In this document: in pieces, positions 16,312 to 24,673 of the stretch | Position numbering within the stretch: position 1 is the stretch's first letter | Layout: the number at the start of each line of letters is the position of its first letter | Assembly: GCA_000955785.1 (NCBI GenBank) | Contig: JYOD01000106.1 | Span: 1-35,895, forward strand | Source of the DNA: Burkholderiaceae bacterium 16 | GTDB taxonomy: Bacteria > Pseudomonadota > Gammaproteobacteria > Burkholderiales > Burkholderiaceae | DNA: 35,895 nt | Reading direction: 5' to 3' | Made by a program: the position numbers and the translations under genes | Notes under the pieces: generated by a model | Seen by the model: only the letters and a program-made list of their open reading frames with translations | Told to the model about the DNA's origin: nothing | Database searches by the model: none

Positions 16312-17553
16312 ATGATCTCACAGCAGTTTAGGAACATGTTGCGTGGCGTGGCCGAACTGACTACGACACAGTTCGAGGAGTTGCAAGCAACGATGGAACG
16401 TATGCGGACCCAAGATACTCATTGTCAGTCTATCGGAATGGGGGATGGGGGAAAGTCGGCTATTGTCAAAAAGGGGGCGGCGCTTCCTCGCTCCGGGCAA
16501 AGCAGGGCAATCGGGATCCTTGGACGCCCCCATCGCTGGAGCCCAATCGGCTCCAGGCCGGCCGCAAAGGGTAGTTCCTCTTTCGTGAGCGCGAAAATTG
16601 GCGCGGACTGGTCACTGCCAGCGGCAGCCAACGATGCCCAGATCGCCAACGCGTTTGTTGCAGTAGCGAGGGTGGAGATGGCCGTCGGCGACGCAACTGT
16701 CGTTGCGGAAACGCCAGGAGTCGGGTGCGTACAGCATTCCAACGCCGTGGCAGATCCAAGTGCGTCCACCAAACAGCAACGCGCCGTCCTTGTCCTGCTG
16801 CTTGATGGATTGCCCAACAAGGTTATCGCGCAACGGTTGGCCATTACCGAAGGGGCGGTGAAGGATCACGTGAAAGCCATCCTTGGGATCCTTGGCGTGA
16901 CCACTCGTAGGCAAGCCATCCCGATTGTAAGACGTCAACGGATGGCAGAGGCCCTAAGCTACAAGCGCTCGCGTATCGCCCCCGGCGCACGGGACGACTA
17001 TCGCCTAACGCGGCAGGCCGGGACAACTCCTTCTGCCCCGTCCGCATGTATCGGTCTCACCCAACGCCAAGGATCGGTACTCAATTTGCTCTTCGAGGGG
17101 TTACCCAATAAGGTCATCGCGCGCCGTCTCGGTTTGTCAGTAAGCACGGTGAAGGAACACGTGTCAGCAATCCTGCTGCGGCTTGACCTGCGCTCCCGTG
17201 CTGAAGTGATCTCCCGAATGGACCTGCACGTGGAGGCTGCACAGACGCGTGACAGTTTGTCCCTCACCGCCACGGCGGCAGCCCAGCAGGATGGTACGAT
17301 CGAGTTATCGCCGCGTGCCCCGATTACACCAGAAGCTTTGGGATTAACCCAGCGCCAAGGTGCAGTCCTAATTCTGCTGCTCGAAGGGTTGTCGAATAAG
17401 ATCATCGCGCGGCGGCTGGGCTTAACCGAGAACACGGTCAAGGAACATGTATCCGGCATCCTACACCGGCTCGAACTGCGCACGCGTACCGAAGTGATGG
17501 CGCGAATGCGACAGTGCCACGTGCTACACATGGTAGCCGTTGGCACACATTAA
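16312..17553 (+). CDS. Protein with three tandem LuxR-type HTH domains
   Basis: A 413-residue protein. Three GerE/LuxR-type helix-turn-helix domains start near residues 152, 249 and 345. Each has the pattern (L)TQRQGxVLxLLLEGLxNK, IARRLGLTxxTVKEHVxxIL, then RTRxEVMxRM. The spacing of about 97 and 96 residues indicates tandem duplication of a unit of roughly 290 bases. Domain 1 is the most divergent (STKQQRAVLVLLLDG, GAVKDHVKAI). The N-terminal 150 residues have no receiver, autoinducer or ATPase domain; the first 35 (QFRNMLRGVAELTTTQFEEL) recall the N-terminus of some IS1595-type transposases, so the gene may be chimeric. The start lacks a good ribosome-binding site. A DNA-binding role is inferred from the domains; the target is unknown. 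Confidence 0.7.
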   Translation: MISQQFRNMLRGVAELTTTQFEELQATMERMRTQDTHCQSIGMGDGGKSAIVKKGAALPRSGQSRAIGILGRPHRWSPIGSRPAAKGSSSFVSAKIGADWSLPAAANDAQIANAFVAVARVEMAVGDATVVAETPGVGCVQHSNAVADPSASTKQQRAVLVLLLDGLPNKVIAQRLAITEGAVKDHVKAILGILGVTTRRQAIPIVRRQRMAEALSYKRSRIAPGARDDYRLTRQAGTTPSAPSACIGLTQRQGSVLNLLFEGLPNKVIARRLGLSVSTVKEHVSAILLRLDLRSRAEVISRMDLHVEAAQTRDSLSLTATAAAQQDGTIELSPRAPITPEALGLTQRQGAVLILLLEGLSNKIIARRLGLTENTVKEHVSGILHRLELRTRTEVMARMRQCHVLHMVAVGTH

Positions 17554-18091
17554 GCGGCGCCAAGTTGCTTGACGCATCCGTCACCGTGCCCCGCGCGTTT
17601 AGTTCGCCGGCTTTTTTTCGCCGGGGAGCGACCATCGCAGATCTGTAAAGTCCGCGGCCGGCGCCAAGACGTCCGGCCGGAAGCGCGAGGCTGCGTTTCC
17701 TCCTCGGCTCACTCTCACCGCCGGCCCTCTGGCCTCATCAATACTTCCACCAGTTCCTGCTTCGCTTTAGTCATAACGCCCGTCGTACGCCTGCCCGCGA
17801 TCGTAGGCTTGGTGACTGCGTCCGACGCTTCAGAGAAGCGCTCCAATGCGTCATCCGTGAGGATGAGCGTGAGAGTCCGGAACGCATAACTCTGAGTCAT
17901 GCGTAAGCGCAGTCTAAATCGTTTGCTGAACAGATCCGCGACACGGATTATTCCCCTTTGACACGGATCCTGCGCATCGCGGCCGGATCTGGCTAATCAC
18001 CACCCGCACCGTCGCTCAGCATTGCATCGGCCTACCCGTACAGATCCCTGAGCAGGGGCCACACAACCGGATCATCAGAGAGGAGTGAATA
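17554..18091. other. Stretch with no confident gene
   Basis: A 61-codon minus-strand frame at 17715-17900 (MTQSYAFRTLTLILTDDALE at its start) is the only protein-like candidate. It lacks a ribosome-binding site and any family resemblance, so I do not call it. The last 20 bases hold the AGAGGAG ribosome-binding site of the aspartate dehydrogenase gene, so its promoter probably lies within this stretch. Confidence 0.45.
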
Positions 18092-18907
18092 ATGTCATTC
18101 GACAAGGAATTGCGGGTCGGTATCGCCGGGCTCGGCGCGGTAGGCAAAACCCTCATCAAGGAGCTCGATTCGGGCGTCTTTGGGCTGCGACTGGCCGCCG
18201 TCGCGGTACGCGACAAGCAGAAGGCGGCAGAGACGCTGCAAGGCCTGCGCAACGAAGTAGCCATCGTCGGGCTGGGCGAGCTTGCCAACTTGGCGGATGT
18301 CGTAATCGAATGCGCCCCGTCGGAGCTCGTCGGCGAGATCGCCGAGCCCGTGCTGCGTGCAGGCAAGACGATGATCGTGCTGAGCTGTGGGGCGCTACTT
18401 GACCGCATGGACCTGGTAGACCTGGCACGCGAGCACGGCGGCCAGATCATCGTGCCGACCGGGGCACTGCTGGGCCTGGACGCGGTAACGGCAGCATCGG
18501 AGGGCGTCATCCACTCCGTGCGCATGATCACGCGCAAGCCGGTGCGCGGCTTGGTAGGTGCGCCCTTCCTGGTGGAGAACAACATCAGTATCGACGATGT
18601 GACTGCGCCGATCCAGATCTTCTCCGGCACCGCGCGCGAGGCCGCCAAGGGCTTTCCTGCAAACCTCAACGTGGTGGTTGCGCTGGCGCTGGCCGGCGTC
18701 GGTCCGGACAAGACCCATCTGGAGATCTGGGCAGACCCGGCACTGACCCGCAACACTCACGAGATCGTGGTGGATTCCGATGCGGCATCGTTCTCCATGA
18801 GTATCCAGAACATTCCCACCGAGAACCCCAAGACTGGCCGTATCACCGCGCAGAGCGTTCTGGCGGTATTACGCAAGCTGCGCAGCCCGCTGCGCGTGGG
18901 AACCTAA
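18092..18907 (+). CDS. nadX: L-aspartate dehydrogenase family protein
   Basis: A 271-residue NAD(P)-dependent dehydrogenase of the aspartate dehydrogenase family (interconverting aspartate and oxaloacetate plus ammonia). The N-terminal Rossmann motif GIAGLGAVGKTL, IECAPSELVGEIAEPVL, VPTGALLGLDAVTAA, FPANLNVVVALALAG and NTHEIVVDSDAASF are family features, the last carrying the expected catalytic His. AGAGGAG lies 7 bases before the ATG. It heads a three-gene operon with an SDR and an RraA-like protein, not with nadA/nadC, so a catabolic role is more likely than NAD synthesis. The true substrate may be a related amino or oxo acid. Confidence 0.82.
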   Translation: MSFDKELRVGIAGLGAVGKTLIKELDSGVFGLRLAAVAVRDKQKAAETLQGLRNEVAIVGLGELANLADVVIECAPSELVGEIAEPVLRAGKTMIVLSCGALLDRMDLVDLAREHGGQIIVPTGALLGLDAVTAASEGVIHSVRMITRKPVRGLVGAPFLVENNISIDDVTAPIQIFSGTAREAAKGFPANLNVVVALALAGVGPDKTHLEIWADPALTRNTHEIVVDSDAASFSMSIQNIPTENPKTGRITAQSVLAVLRKLRSPLRVGT

Positions 18908-18942
18908 GCGCAATTGGATTGGAACCAAGAGGAGCATTGACA

Positions 18943-19728
18943 ATGGATTTACGCATCAAGGGACGCGTCGCGCTGGTCATGGCTGCGGGCGGTGGGCTAG
19001 GCTCGGCCATCGCGCTGGCGCTCGCGGCAGAAGGGGCTGCGGTTGCCGTATCGGATCAGAACCAGGAGGCACTCGACGATACGGTGACCCGCATCCGCGC
19101 AGCCGGCGGGCAGGCATACGGCGTGCGCGCCGATCTCGCCGACCTGGCGAGCGTGTCGGCTATGGTGGAGCAAGTCAGGAGCGCGCTGGGCGACCCCGAC
19201 ATCCTGGTCAACAACTCCGGCGGCCCGCCGCCCTCCACGGCCGCGGCGGTGGCACCCGATCAGTGGCGCAGCCAGTTTGAATCCATGGTGCTGTCGCTGA
19301 TGCATCTCACGGATCTGTTGCTGCCGGCGATGAAGCGCAAAGGCTGGGGCCGCATCATTACCAGCACCTCGTCCGGCGTGGTCGCGCCAATTCCCAACCT
19401 TGGCATGTCCAACACGCTGCGCATGGCTCTGCTGGGCTGGTCGAAGACCCTGGCAAATGAGGTGGCAAGCGACGGCATCTGCGTCAACGTGGTGCTGCCC
19501 GGGCGCATCGCCACGGATCGCATCCGCGCGCTGGACGAAGCCCGCGCCGCGCGCGAAGGCATGACCTATAAGGACATCGTGGCGGCCAGCACTGGCTCAA
19601 TACCCGCTGGACGCTACGGCCGCCCCGAGGAATACGGCGACGTGGTTGCCTTCCTGGCCAGTGATCGCGCCGCCTTTATCACAGGCTCCGTCGTACGCGT
19701 CGACGGCGGCATGATCCCCAGCATCTGA
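18943..19728 (+). CDS. SDR family oxidoreductase lacking the usual catalytic tyrosine
   Basis: A 261-residue short-chain dehydrogenase/reductase; the ATG at 18943 has AGAGGAG 8 bases upstream. The Rossmann motif GRVALVMAAGGGLGSAIALA, NNSGG (in place of NNAG), and the C-terminal GRYGRPEEYGDVVAFLASD and ITGSVVRVDGG are canonical. The catalytic Ser appears in TSTSSG, but where YxxxK is expected the sequence reads NLGMSNTLRMALLGWSK, with no Tyr. This variant occurs in a subset of SDRs whose mechanism is unclear to me. It lies 35 bases after the aspartate dehydrogenase gene, in one transcript with it and the RraA-like gene. Confidence 0.82.
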   Translation: MDLRIKGRVALVMAAGGGLGSAIALALAAEGAAVAVSDQNQEALDDTVTRIRAAGGQAYGVRADLADLASVSAMVEQVRSALGDPDILVNNSGGPPPSTAAAVAPDQWRSQFESMVLSLMHLTDLLLPAMKRKGWGRIITSTSSGVVAPIPNLGMSNTLRMALLGWSKTLANEVASDGICVNVVLPGRIATDRIRALDEARAAREGMTYKDIVAASTGSIPAGRYGRPEEYGDVVAFLASDRAAFITGSVVRVDGGMIPSI

Positions 19729-19753
19729 GCACTTAATTCCCCAGGAAATGAAC

Positions 19754-20449
19754 ATGGACACCTCCCAAGTAGCCCGCAGCGCTGCCGAGCGCGAAGCGAT
19801 TCGTCAGCGATTTCTGCAGGTTGATACCTCCAACGTTGCCGACGTGCTCGATACACTCGGCCTGTTTGACCAGGGCCTCTCGTCCGCCTTTACGCCTTTC
19901 CCCGCCAATGGCGGTAAGGTCGCGGGCTGGGCCTACACGATCCGCGGCCAAATGTCACCGTACGCCCTCGGTGGCGACCCGGACAAGATGAAAGCCTGCT
20001 CGGGTGTGTCCGCCGGCGATGTCACGGTCTGGAGCGGCGACGGCGAAGGCGTCTGCTACTTCGGCGAATTGATCGCCATCGGCATGAAGGAGCGCGGCTG
20101 CGTCGGCTCGCTAATCGATGGCGGCATTCGCGATATCCGCTGGATCGCCGAGCAGGCTTTCCCGGTGTTCGCGCGCTACCGTACGCCGGTGCAGTCGATT
20201 GGACGCTGGAAGGTCAACGGATGGCAAGTGCCCGTGAGCATTCGCGGTGCCACCTCGCAATGGGTGCAGGTGCGCCCGGGCGATTTCATGCTCGGCGATG
20301 AGGACGGCGTGCTTGTAATCCCACACGAGGTGCTTGACACCGTGCTCGTTGAGGCGGAGCGCCTTACCGAACAGGAGCGCAGCATTCGCGTGGATCTCCA
20401 GCAAGGCCTGAGCTTGGCGGATGCCCTGGCCAAGTACGGGCACGTCTGA
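19754..20449 (+). CDS. RraA family protein (aldolase/decarboxylase-like)
   Basis: A 231-residue RraA-fold protein, last gene of the aspartate dehydrogenase-SDR operon. The ATG at 19754 sits 7 bases after AGGA; an ATG two codons earlier is too close to it. Family features are SNVADVLDTLG, the GELIAIGMKERG helix and the IDGGIRD motif, which supplies the Arg-Asp pair of HMG/CHA aldolases and oxaloacetate decarboxylases. The acidic residue usually three after that Asp is not present (RDIRW), so classic 4-hydroxy-4-methyl-2-oxoglutarate aldolase activity is uncertain. Oxaloacetate or another oxo-diacid would link it with the aspartate dehydrogenase, but that is inference. Ribonuclease-regulator function is unlikely in this context. 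Confidence 0.8.
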   Translation: MDTSQVARSAAEREAIRQRFLQVDTSNVADVLDTLGLFDQGLSSAFTPFPANGGKVAGWAYTIRGQMSPYALGGDPDKMKACSGVSAGDVTVWSGDGEGVCYFGELIAIGMKERGCVGSLIDGGIRDIRWIAEQAFPVFARYRTPVQSIGRWKVNGWQVPVSIRGATSQWVQVRPGDFMLGDEDGVLVIPHEVLDTVLVEAERLTEQERSIRVDLQQGLSLADALAKYGHV

Positions 20450-21319
20450 GCCAACACCTAACGCTGCGGATGGCCTTCAGCGCGCTGCCACGCTAGGGCG
20501 GTGATGGATGCCCTCCGCTGCCGTCAGATCGCGGCCCCGGCACACCGGCATGACCGTCCGCTACGTCGCCGACGATCTGACTAAGCCGGTGCTGCAGGAC
20601 CGCATCTCTCGAACGCCGGCAGACCCAAGCCGTAGTCGAGGACACCGCAACGCGCCGGCGCTGCGGCTCCTTCTCTATGCCGCGGTCATCGCCGAAGCTA
20701 CCGCGGCGCCCAACCGTCACCGCAACGCCTGCCGCCACCACCGTGCGCAGCGGACCTTGCATGATCGGTGATACGGCGGCCTTTACGGTCAAGCATCTGC
20801 CCGAGCGCATCGGCTCGGTGTCCGCGTCAATCAGAAGCCGACGCAGGCGAATTTCCGCGATCCATTTCGGATCGTCGACCTTCCGCCGCCAGGCGAGTTC
20901 ACGAACCTAAGAATCGACTCGCGAAACGCCCTCGGGCGGGGCCTGCCAATGCCGCAAGCATAGGCGAAGGCGTGCGCCAACGATGAATGGTCCGCCGAAC
21001 GCAGCCCATTTCCCCCGGCGGATGCAGGTGGCGCACAAAGCGTATTGACGTAGATGTTGCCAAGTAGATCCGCACTGGAGTTGCTCCTAGGCATCTGGCT
21101 GAATACTGGAAGCGGATGTTCTCGATAACGCTGGGCCCGCCCGACCCTTAATGCAGCGTCTCGCGGCGCGTCTCCGAGGCGCTGCAGTGCGTCGAAAGCG
21201 ACCTTCTTCTCCTCCGATAGAGCGTATCCGGGCTGCGTCAGGCCTTTGTGCACTGCCAGACGCCCGCAATTGAAGCTGAGCCTCGTCCCAATGCCTGTGA
21301 GGAATACGCTGGCCGTGTT
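20450..21319. other. Degraded sequence, no intact gene
   Basis: About 870 bases with many short frames on both strands, none with consistent family similarity or start signals. High GC alone explains the open frames. It probably contains decayed genes that once followed the RraA-like gene, but I cannot name them. Confidence 0.45.
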
Positions 21320-21460
21320 CGGCTAAGTTGCCTGAGCTCGGGGCTGCACATCATTACGCGCTATGTCGGCAATGGCGTGGTCGGGCTCGGGGAGCCGCTC
21401 CTCGCCCTGCTAACGTGCGCCAGCAAGTTGCGAGTGCATCGGTTGACTAGTACAACATCC
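21320..21460 (+). pseudogene. Possible LysR-type regulator C-terminal scrap
   Basis: The translation GLHIITRYVGNGVVGLGEPL, then LLALL and KLRVHRLT, resembles the 'GLGIALLPRYVGD...L..L..P....LRVHRDLR' end of LysR effector-binding domains. No upstream part is recognisable. The fragment is short and the match weak. Confidence 0.3.
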
Positions 21461-21471
21461 CGTACATGGCT

Positions 21472-21741
21472 TTAATAATTATCGGGCTGCAGATATAGGT
21501 GCAGGAGCGTGACGACCACCTCGGCCATCTCGTCGAGCGAGCCTTCGCCTGGCAACGGTTCCCAACGCCCGCTATGGTTGCGAAAGGCGGCGCCATAACG
21601 ATTGCGGGCGAGTTCGGTCAGCCGAGCCACCACGGTCGGCTCCTCGTCGTCCAGACGTTTGATCAGCAGGTGACGCCCGTAGGCTTGTGTGATGATCTGC
21701 TCGTGGCCGAGCAGGCTGCGCAGTTGCTGCTGCAATTTGGC
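21472..21741 (-). CDS. Unknown small protein region fused behind an IS4-like remnant
   Basis: The C-terminal 85-90 residues of a minus-strand frame ending at 21472 (from AAKLQQQLRSLLG through RNRYGAAFRNHSGRWEPLPG to LHLYLQPDNY) look like a genuine compact protein, but I cannot name the family. The frame is continuous with the IS4-type fragment upstream (21740-21895), so its original start has been lost or replaced. It could be a small gene captured downstream of an inserted element. Confidence 0.4.
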   Translation of the reverse strand, partial: AKLQQQLRSLLGHEQIITQAYGRHLLIKRLDDEEPTVVARLTELARNRYGAAFRNHSGRWEPLPGEGSLDEMAEVVVTLLHLYLQPDNY

Positions 21742-21895
21742 AGCGTAAAGTTTGGTGGGTAAGCGCAGCCCCACGGCGACCAGCGACATGATTTCCACCG
21801 TCGTCGAGAACAATAACTCCCGCGTGTACTGCGTTTGCCATCACGCTGATCGGGCTGTATTCGATAAAGTGTTCCACTACTGCGTCCAGTACCAC
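21740..21895 (-). pseudogene. IS4 family transposase N-terminal remnant with internal deletion
   Basis: From GTG at 21895 the minus strand gives VVLDAVVEHFIEYSPISVMA, the typical IS4 transposase start. After a deletion and frame change it gives QYTRELLFSTTVEIMSLVA, which normally lies about 40 residues further on in the same family. Everything after that is replaced by unrelated sequence. Inactive. Confidence 0.6.
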
Positions 21896-22160
21896 ACCAC
21901 TGACTCCTTTTTCGGTTCGAGAACACGGAGGGTGCCCTAATTTTCGTCACCTTGAAAGGGGTGGCTTTGAGACGTCATCATGGCACTCCATGCCTGCTTG
22001 CTGCTTCTGTCGCAGCCTCGGGACGGGAAATCCCCTTCCATTCGATTACCCCGGATGGCGGCGCCACATTGGGGCATGTCATAACCGGTCACCCTTCGGG
22101 ACGGCGAAAATTGGACTAGGAATGACGTCCCAGTCCGGCTGTTTCGATTTCTATCGTCCG

Positions 22161-22200
22161 AAAAAAAACAGCCCGAGTGTGCGGGACGCACAAATCGGGC
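22161..22200 (-). terminator. Rho-independent terminator of the porin gene
   Basis: On the minus strand, GCCCGA and TCGGGC pair as an outer stem, with GTGCG/CGCAC as an inner stem around TCC. They are followed directly by TG and a run of eight T (22168-22161). It lies 36 bases after the porin stop. Confidence 0.85.
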
Positions 22201-22235
22201 GCAAAGCATGCGAGTCGGCCTTCGCTGCGCAGCGT

Positions 22236-23306
22236 TTAGAAATTATGATTCATGCCAATGCTGAACCCGGAATTCCCGGCGGTCGGATTGCCAACGTCAT
22301 TTGCGTTCCAGACGCGGTAGAAGCCGGATGACGCAGTATTTGGCGCATTGTTCCAGATATGCGCGAAGGATGTGTAAAGGCGCGTGCGTTTGGACAAGCT
22401 GTACGCGTACCCGAAGCCGAACTGCTGCGCATCATTGTTGGCGGCTGTCCGGTCGTTCTTGTAGATGTACGAGGTATAGATCAGTCCCCGAGCCCCAACG
22501 GGAATCTGTGCGCCAATGAGATAATCTTCCGACTTGAAGTTCGGTGTGCCGGGCACGATCGCCCCGCGGTTGATCACGAAGTTTGCATAGCCCACGAAGG
22601 GACCGAAATCGTACTTGGCAGCCAGGAAGACTTCGCGCGCATCTTTGCCTGGACCATTTGCGTCCTTGGCGTCGGCATAGGCAATCCGGCTAGAGAAGCG
22701 ATTGTTCGTATAGCCGATCGCAGCGCCATACTGCGCGTTTGTGGCGGCGCTACCGGCCACCTCACCCAGTGCGTATGACAGTTCGCCTTCCAGCCCCCCC
22801 AGTCCGGTCGGCAGGTTGTACTTGAGGCCGTTATCCATCCGGTTGGAGCCGCCGCGCCCGCCCGCTGAAATCAGGTTGGCCGACGTACCGGCCAGGCCAG
22901 TAACAAAGGGATCGTACTCCGCCTGCGCCGTCGCCAGCGTCCCATATTGGCGCCCGACCGTAATCCGTCCGAGACTACCATCCAGCCCGACGTATGCCTG
23001 ACGGCCGAAGAGCAAGCCACCCTGGCCAGAGGCGCCAGTGTCCATGAGCACACCGGCTTCCAATGTGAAGAACGCAGCCGTGCCACCGCCGAGGTCCTCA
23101 CGTCCGCGCATGCCGAAACGCGAACCGGACATCATGCCGCTAGTCATCTTGGTGACAGAGCCCGCAGCCGCGCCATTCTCATGAACTACGCCCAGATCGG
23201 CGACGCCATAAAGATTGATGCTGGAAGTCTGCGCCACGGCTGTGGTCGACATGCCGCATGCACCGGCGGCCCCCAAAGCGAAGATCGCCTTAAAAGCTTT
23301 TTTCAT
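22236..23306 (-). CDS. Outer-membrane porin (Gram-negative general porin family)
   Basis: A 356-residue beta-barrel porin of the Burkholderiales OmpC-like family. A signal peptide is visible (MKKAFKAIFALGAAGACGMS, cleaved after TTAVAQ). The mature part starts SSINLYGVADLGVVHENG, has RFGMRGREDLGGGTAAFFTLE, the loop-3 region, repeated amphipathic strands, and ends in the C-terminal Phe (GMNHNF) needed for outer-membrane insertion. GGAG lies 8 bases before the ATG and a clear terminator follows, so it is probably a single-gene unit. It may admit the aromatic substrate of the neighbouring pathway, by location only. Confidence 0.93.
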   Translation of the reverse strand: MKKAFKAIFALGAAGACGMSTTAVAQTSSINLYGVADLGVVHENGAAAGSVTKMTSGMMSGSRFGMRGREDLGGGTAAFFTLEAGVLMDTGASGQGGLLFGRQAYVGLDGSLGRITVGRQYGTLATAQAEYDPFVTGLAGTSANLISAGGRGGSNRMDNGLKYNLPTGLGGLEGELSYALGEVAGSAATNAQYGAAIGYTNNRFSSRIAYADAKDANGPGKDAREVFLAAKYDFGPFVGYANFVINRGAIVPGTPNFKSEDYLIGAQIPVGARGLIYTSYIYKNDRTAANNDAQQFGFGYAYSLSKRTRLYTSFAHIWNNAPNTASSGFYRVWNANDVGNPTAGNSGFSIGMNHNF

Positions 23307-23518
23307 TCAGAATCTCCACCCATTGCATTTCTTTGTTGAATTATCTAGACCGTGACGGCTCCCCAACTAGGACAAAGCCGCATCACAATCCGCATAATGG
23401 CGATGCACATGAACTCACAAGAAAAATCAGTTAAGCGTGTTTCCTGTCAAGTTCAGATTCATATTCCCATGAGCGGAATTGTCAAAATAGCTTGATACGC
23501 GCCTCTTTAAATTTATAG

Positions 23519-24520
23519 TTATGGACGCAACGCAATCTTCCCAATTACCGCCCCACTATCCAACAAACGGTTCGCCTCGGCAACATCGGTTAATGGAAGC
23601 ACGGTACCAACTGACGTCAAAGGGCCAGTATCAAACCACTCGTGCATCGCAGCCGTCGCCCTTTCAAACATCGGCGTGGACAGATAATCATTAGCCGAGA
23701 ATGTCTTTAGCGAAATGCATTTTCCAACTCGAAAAACATCAAATGCTGTCTTTCCTGCAACGTAACCATATGCCTGGATTTCCCCGAATGGTGCCATGAC
23801 ATCGAAGTCAAGGTTCAGTGTCTCCCCCCCCACACCATTGAAAGAGAAATCTACGCCCTTTCCTCCCGTAATAGCGTTCACTCGCGCAACATAATCCTCC
23901 TGCTCCGTAAGGATCACCTCGCTCGCCCCGAGACTTCGGCAGTATTCTTCCTCTGCAGGATTGCGACAAGTCGCAATTACGGTGCAACCCTGTGCATGAG
24001 CGAGCTGAATAAGCATGGAACCCATTCCGCCGCTTGCGCCGTGAATGAGAACGGTGGATCCCGATGGCACTTTGCTCGATTCGTGAAATAGCAAATACGC
24101 CAGTCTAAAATTGATCAAATAGGGAAGCGCGTTCTCAAACGTTACATTCTTGGCGATCTTGATAATATCGTCCACGGGCTTCAGCACACCGTTTTCTTTA
24201 GTCTTTGATTTGGTCGATCCAATAACAAAATCGGCACACCCTCCTCCCGCCAGGATCAGGGCAATCACCCGGTCGTCAACTCCAAAAGACTCGACGTTTT
24301 TGCCCACAGCGACGATCGTTCCGGCAACCTCTCTGCCTGGGAAAAATGGCAGAATTGTCTTCGAAAAATACGTTCCCCGGCGAATTTCCGTATCACCATA
24401 AATAAGCCCGATCAACGCCGGCTGAATCAACACATCGTCATCCCCCACCTCCGGAACTGGAACTTCAACGATATGAAGATTCTCAGGCCCGCCGATAGCA
24501 TCGAGACGAACGATGCGCAT
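23519..24520 (-). CDS. Zinc-independent MDR / quinone-oxidoreductase-like dehydrogenase
   Basis: A 333-residue medium-chain reductase of the quinone oxidoreductase type. The ATG at 24520 follows GAGGA by 8 bases; upstream in-frame Met codons lack such a site. Features are the N-terminal MRIVRLDAIGGPENL, FFPGREVAGTIVAVGKNVE, and the NADPH-binding motif GSTVLIHGASGGMGSMLIQLA, with no catalytic or structural zinc cysteine cluster. VDFSFNGVGGETL and the C-terminal DVAEANRLLDSGAVIGKIAL are family-typical. It would reduce a quinone or alpha,beta-unsaturated carbonyl with NADPH. It is the last gene of the minus-strand run and lies 153 bases after the MFS gene. Its place in the pathway is unknown. 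Confidence 0.87.
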   Translation of the reverse strand: MRIVRLDAIGGPENLHIVEVPVPEVGDDDVLIQPALIGLIYGDTEIRRGTYFSKTILPFFPGREVAGTIVAVGKNVESFGVDDRVIALILAGGGCADFVIGSTKSKTKENGVLKPVDDIIKIAKNVTFENALPYLINFRLAYLLFHESSKVPSGSTVLIHGASGGMGSMLIQLAHAQGCTVIATCRNPAEEEYCRSLGASEVILTEQEDYVARVNAITGGKGVDFSFNGVGGETLNLDFDVMAPFGEIQAYGYVAGKTAFDVFRVGKCISLKTFSANDYLSTPMFERATAAMHEWFDTGPLTSVGTVLPLTDVAEANRLLDSGAVIGKIALRP

Positions 24521-24673
24521 GGTACTTTTCCTCAATGGTGCATGCATGCCAAATCCTTTAATACGCCGGGCACAATGTTTCGATCACACATGGCTTTATT
24601 CGAAACCCTGCATCCAAAAAATCCGAGTCAATAAATCGATCAACTTACAATCTTGCGAAAAGAATTCAAAAAG

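Noticed and set aside
17590..17630. GC-rich sequence followed by seven T as a terminator for the triple-HTH gene
   Set aside because: The two CGCCGG copies are direct, not inverted, so no stem of useful length forms before the T-run.
17715..17900. A 61-codon minus-strand frame as a small gene
   Set aside because: Protein-like in composition, but it has no ribosome-binding site and no recognisable family; left as unproven.
21936..22130. Paired GACGAAAATT/GGCGAAAATT sequences as ends of an IS21-type element
   Set aside because: Only short partial matches and no istA or istB coding sequence; not enough to call an element.
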